A DNA stretch of 64,000 bases from Synergistaceae bacterium (GTDB taxonomy: Bacteria > Synergistota > Synergistia > Synergistales > Aminobacteriaceae), in contig JAHDKT010000056.1 of assembly GCA_018436725.1 (NCBI GenBank), forward strand, positions 37,194 to 101,193, written 5' to 3'. The position numbers and the translations under genes are program-made. This document shows positions 62,224 to 64,000 of this stretch, one piece after another (position 1 is the first letter of the stretch; every line of letters begins with the position of its first letter). Under the pieces are notes generated by a model. It saw only the letters and a program-made list of their open reading frames with translations, was not told where the DNA came from and made no database searches.

Positions 62224-62682
62224 ATGTCCGGAAAGATTCTTGTAGCGGTCGATATGAGCAAGATGTCCGAGGAGGTGTTCGCCTACGGGTGTTCTCTGGC
62301 GCTCCGACTCAAGGCCGAGGCGGAGTTTATTCACGTGCTGCCTCACCCGACCCTCTGGCGGGGATACGAACCCTGGCTGCCTCCTGAAATCGACGCCGAA
62401 GTGGCGGAAATCGCCAGGAAGAAGCTGGACTACTACTTCAGGAAGACGAAAGAGGATCTTCCGGAGCTTGAAAACGTGGAGTACAAAATGGTGGTCAAGG
62501 AAGGCAATCCCTCGGATATCATTATGAGCTACGCCAGGGAGAACGATTTTAACCTCATCGTCATAGGCTACAGGGGACAAAGCACCATCGAACGTCTCGT
62601 CGTCGGAAGCACCGCCTCCAACGTTGCCCGGTACGCCCACTGCTCCGTGCTTATCTACAGACCGGGACGGCAGATAATCTGA
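62224..62682 (+). CDS. Universal stress protein (UspA family)
   Basis: A 152-residue single Usp domain. It starts KILVAVDMSKMSEEVFAYGC and ends with the ATP-binding motif GYRGQSTIERLVVGSTASNV, matching G-2x-G-9x-G(S/T), followed by VLIYRPG. ATP-binding is therefore likely. ATG 62224 follows AAGGAGG. The role, beyond stress survival in general, is not clear. Confidence 0.94.
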   Translation: MSGKILVAVDMSKMSEEVFAYGCSLALRLKAEAEFIHVLPHPTLWRGYEPWLPPEIDAEVAEIARKKLDYYFRKTKEDLPELENVEYKMVVKEGNPSDIIMSYARENDFNLIVIGYRGQSTIERLVVGSTASNVARYAHCSVLIYRPGRQII

Positions 62683-62691
62683 AAAAGAAGT

Positions 62692-62722
62692 GGGGGGGGA
62701 AGGGGTGCACCCTTCTCCCCCC
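62692..62722. terminator. Bidirectional terminator between usp and the YvyF-like gene
   Basis: GGGGGG-A-AGGG and CCCTTCTCCCCCC arms flank a GTGCA loop. The minus strand has TTCTTTTTC after it; the plus strand reaches ATTTCATTTTTT a little later. Confidence 0.75.
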
Positions 62723-62730
62723 GGCTGATT

Positions 62731-63114
62731 TCATTTTTTCTTGCCTGTGCCGTAGCGCTGCTGACCGTACATCTTCCCCGCATTTTCCGACGCTTTCGCG
62801 GAGGCCGAATTTTCCAGGGAGGCCTGGAGCTGCCGCGCCAGGGCTTCTTTCCGTCTCTTTTCCTCTTCCTCTTCGGGATCCGCCTTGACGCCCCTGTCCA
62901 GGTAACCCAATTCGACAAGGGCCTGAACATAGCGGATGTCCAGATCCATGCCATCTGCTATCTGTTCCACGTTAAAACTTTCTTTTGAATGATCCCTGAG
63001 GAACTCCCGGACCTTGGGGTAAAGGTCGTCGATTTCATCGAGGCACGTTACGCATATTTTCCCGCGGGTCGCGCTGAAAAGCCGCCCGCACAGCTTACAG
63101 GTTACCAGGTTCAC
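62731..63114 (-). CDS. Flagellar-region zinc-ribbon protein (YvyF/TIGR03826-like)
   Basis: A 127-residue protein. The N-terminus MNLVTCKLCGRLFSATRGKI then CVTCLDE has two CxxC-type pairs for zinc; a helical part follows (YPKVREFLRDH, FNVEQIADGMDLDIRYVQAL) with a helix-turn-helix look, then an acidic/basic coil and a lysine-rich end. This is the layout of YvyF-like proteins in Bacillus flagellar operons. GTG 63114 has GGAGG eight bases upstream. Role in flagellar control is known only by association. Confidence 0.75.
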   Translation of the reverse strand: MNLVTCKLCGRLFSATRGKICVTCLDEIDDLYPKVREFLRDHSKESFNVEQIADGMDLDIRYVQALVELGYLDRGVKADPEEEEEKRRKEALARQLQASLENSASAKASENAGKMYGQQRYGTGKKK

Positions 63115-63340
63115 TGCGTCATCCTCCCTCCCTATCCGGATAACTATATCATTTTTCCCCAGGCTGATAAAGACGGCACGAAAGAACAGGAAGGAGATAC
63201 AGGAGGGTACGATTGGTGTATACAGTATTCTATGCTTTTTGAAAGTCCTTCCTTACGCTTTTCTGATAAGATATTGCCCGTCTGACTTTCTTTCATCGTT
63301 TCATCAAGTGAAAATTATCGAATAGAAAGGGGAATTATAA

Positions 63341-63742
63341 ATGAAGCCTACAGTAGTAGATCATATTGGAATTGCCGTCAAATCCATTGACGACGCTCTC
63401 GCCTTCTGGCAGTCGGCCCTCGGCGTGAAGTGCACCGGCGTTGAGGAAGTGGAGGAACAGAAGGTCAAGACTGCCTTTCTCCCCATTGGCGATACGGAAG
63501 TGGAACTTCTTGAGGCCACTTCAGACGAAAGCCCCGTGGCCAAGTTCATCGAGAAAAAAGGAGAGGGAATCCACCATCTCGCCATCAGGGTGGAAAACCT
63601 GGAGGCCGCTCTTGCTGAACTGAAGGAAAAGGGCATCAGGCTTATTGACGAAACGCCCCGGTACGGAGCCGGAGGTGCGAAGATCGCGTTTGTGCACCCC
63701 AAGTCCACCGGAGGCATTCTGTTGGAAATCAGTGAAAGGTAG
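63341..63742 (+). CDS. mce: Methylmalonyl-CoA epimerase
   Basis: Interconverts (R)- and (S)-methylmalonyl-CoA. The 133-residue VOC-fold protein has [20 protein letters not shown], the metal ligand regions [16 protein letters not shown] and [20 protein letters not shown], and [20 protein letters not shown]. It is of typical length. ATG 63341 follows AAAGGGGAA. It is nine bases ahead of mmdA, so it belongs to a succinate/propionate pathway operon. Confidence 0.95.
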   Translation: MKPTVVDHIGIAVKSIDDALAFWQSALGVKCTGVEEVEEQKVKTAFLPIGDTEVELLEATSDESPVAKFIEKKGEGIHHLAIRVENLEAALAELKEKGIRLIDETPRYGAGGAKIAFVHPKSTGGILLEISER

Positions 63743-63751
63743 GTGCGGTAC

Positions 63752-64000
63752 ATGTCACACCGGACAATTGAGGAGTTGTGCGAGGAGCTTCTGAAGAAGC
63801 ACGAGGAAGCGCAGGGAGGCGGAGGGGCGAAGGCGGTCGGGAAGCAGAAGGAGAAGGGTAAGGGAACGGCGCGGGAGCGTCTTGAGAAGCTGCTGGACCC
63901 TGGAACCTTTGTGGAGCTGGACGAATACGTCCGACACCGGTGCACCAATTTCGGACTTGAGAAGACGAAGTACTACACCGACGGAGTAGTCACGGGATGG
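63752..64000 (+). CDS. mmdA: Methylmalonyl-CoA decarboxylase alpha subunit (carboxyltransferase), 5' end only
   Basis: Only the first 83 codons lie in the window. They include KGTARERLEKLLDPGTFVEL, DEYVRHRCTNFGLEKTKYYT and DGVVTGW, the N-terminal signature of biotin-dependent acyl-CoA carboxyltransferases. Downstream of mce this is most likely MmdA of the sodium-pumping methylmalonyl-CoA decarboxylase; a propionyl-CoA carboxylase beta subunit is the alternative. ATG 63752 has AAAGGTAGG about 9 bases upstream. Confidence 0.9.
   Translation, partial: MSHRTIEELCEELLKKHEEAQGGGGAKAVGKQKEKGKGTARERLEKLLDPGTFVELDEYVRHRCTNFGLEKTKYYTDGVVTGW

Overview
This is a 64 kb stretch of a high-GC bacterial chromosome, densely packed with genes and largely free of mobile DNA. 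The mix points to an anaerobic, amino-acid-fermenting diderm, most likely of the phylum Synergistota (Aminivibrio/Cloacibacillus-like). It has a LIV amino-acid importer, two TRAP transporters, a methylmalonyl-CoA decarboxylase locus, a short B12-dependent methionine synthase, scattered flagellar genes and an AsmA-like envelope protein. The phylum is an inference from gene content; no rRNA gene is present to confirm it. I saw no tRNA, rRNA, CRISPR array, insertion sequence or prophage.

Layout. 1-5520: the end of a chemoreceptor gene, a CheA-receiver hybrid kinase, CheB and a receiver-PAS-GGDEF protein, which together resemble a Wsp-type chemosensory pathway with cyclic-di-GMP output. 5540-11821: a consensus promoter and T-box leader (likely lysine specifier) before lysA, then livK, an attenuator hairpin and livHMGF. 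11799-15617: metH with a badly truncated metF remnant behind it on the minus strand, and divergent dapF. 15709-21162: a 1142-residue AsmA-like protein and an SLC13-type permease with RCK_C domains. 21216-29943: glycogen cluster glgC-glgA-glgP-malQ (minus) facing away from a GH57 enzyme (plus). 30101-35528: a TRAP importer with a VanX/DdpX-like D,D-dipeptidase, then an acetoacetate-decarboxylase-like gene and an SDR gene. 35618-41828: a DUF554 gene and a BMP-type nucleoside ABC importer (minus), divergent from gpt (plus). 41893-43053: a 53-residue YjfB-like gene, a small membrane protein and a cupin. 43164-49577: a second TRAP operon ending in ilvD, then tetR, a PfpI-like gene and a nitroreductase. 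49778-53578: gyrA-psd-pssA. 53593-60233: a thiamine salvage block with two TPP riboswitches, one before thiD-thiM-thiE (plus) and one before thiZ-thiX-thiY-thiW and an unknown membrane-anchored gene (minus). 60439-64000: an alpha/beta hydrolase, a prepilin peptidase, a universal stress protein, a YvyF-like flagellar protein, and mce followed by the start of mmdA.

How it works together. Much of the window is uptake plus RNA-level control. The liv and bmp operons each carry an intrinsic terminator right after the binding-protein gene, which should give excess binding protein over permease. Lysine limitation would be read by the T-box, and thiamine pyrophosphate by two riboswitches that separately control the coupling enzymes and the precursor importers. 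The BMP importer next to gpt makes a purine salvage unit. The most interesting systems are the Wsp-like cluster at the left edge, the TRAP/D,D-dipeptidase operon, the T-box on lysA, and the thiamine salvage regulon with its divergent ThiM and unknown last gene.
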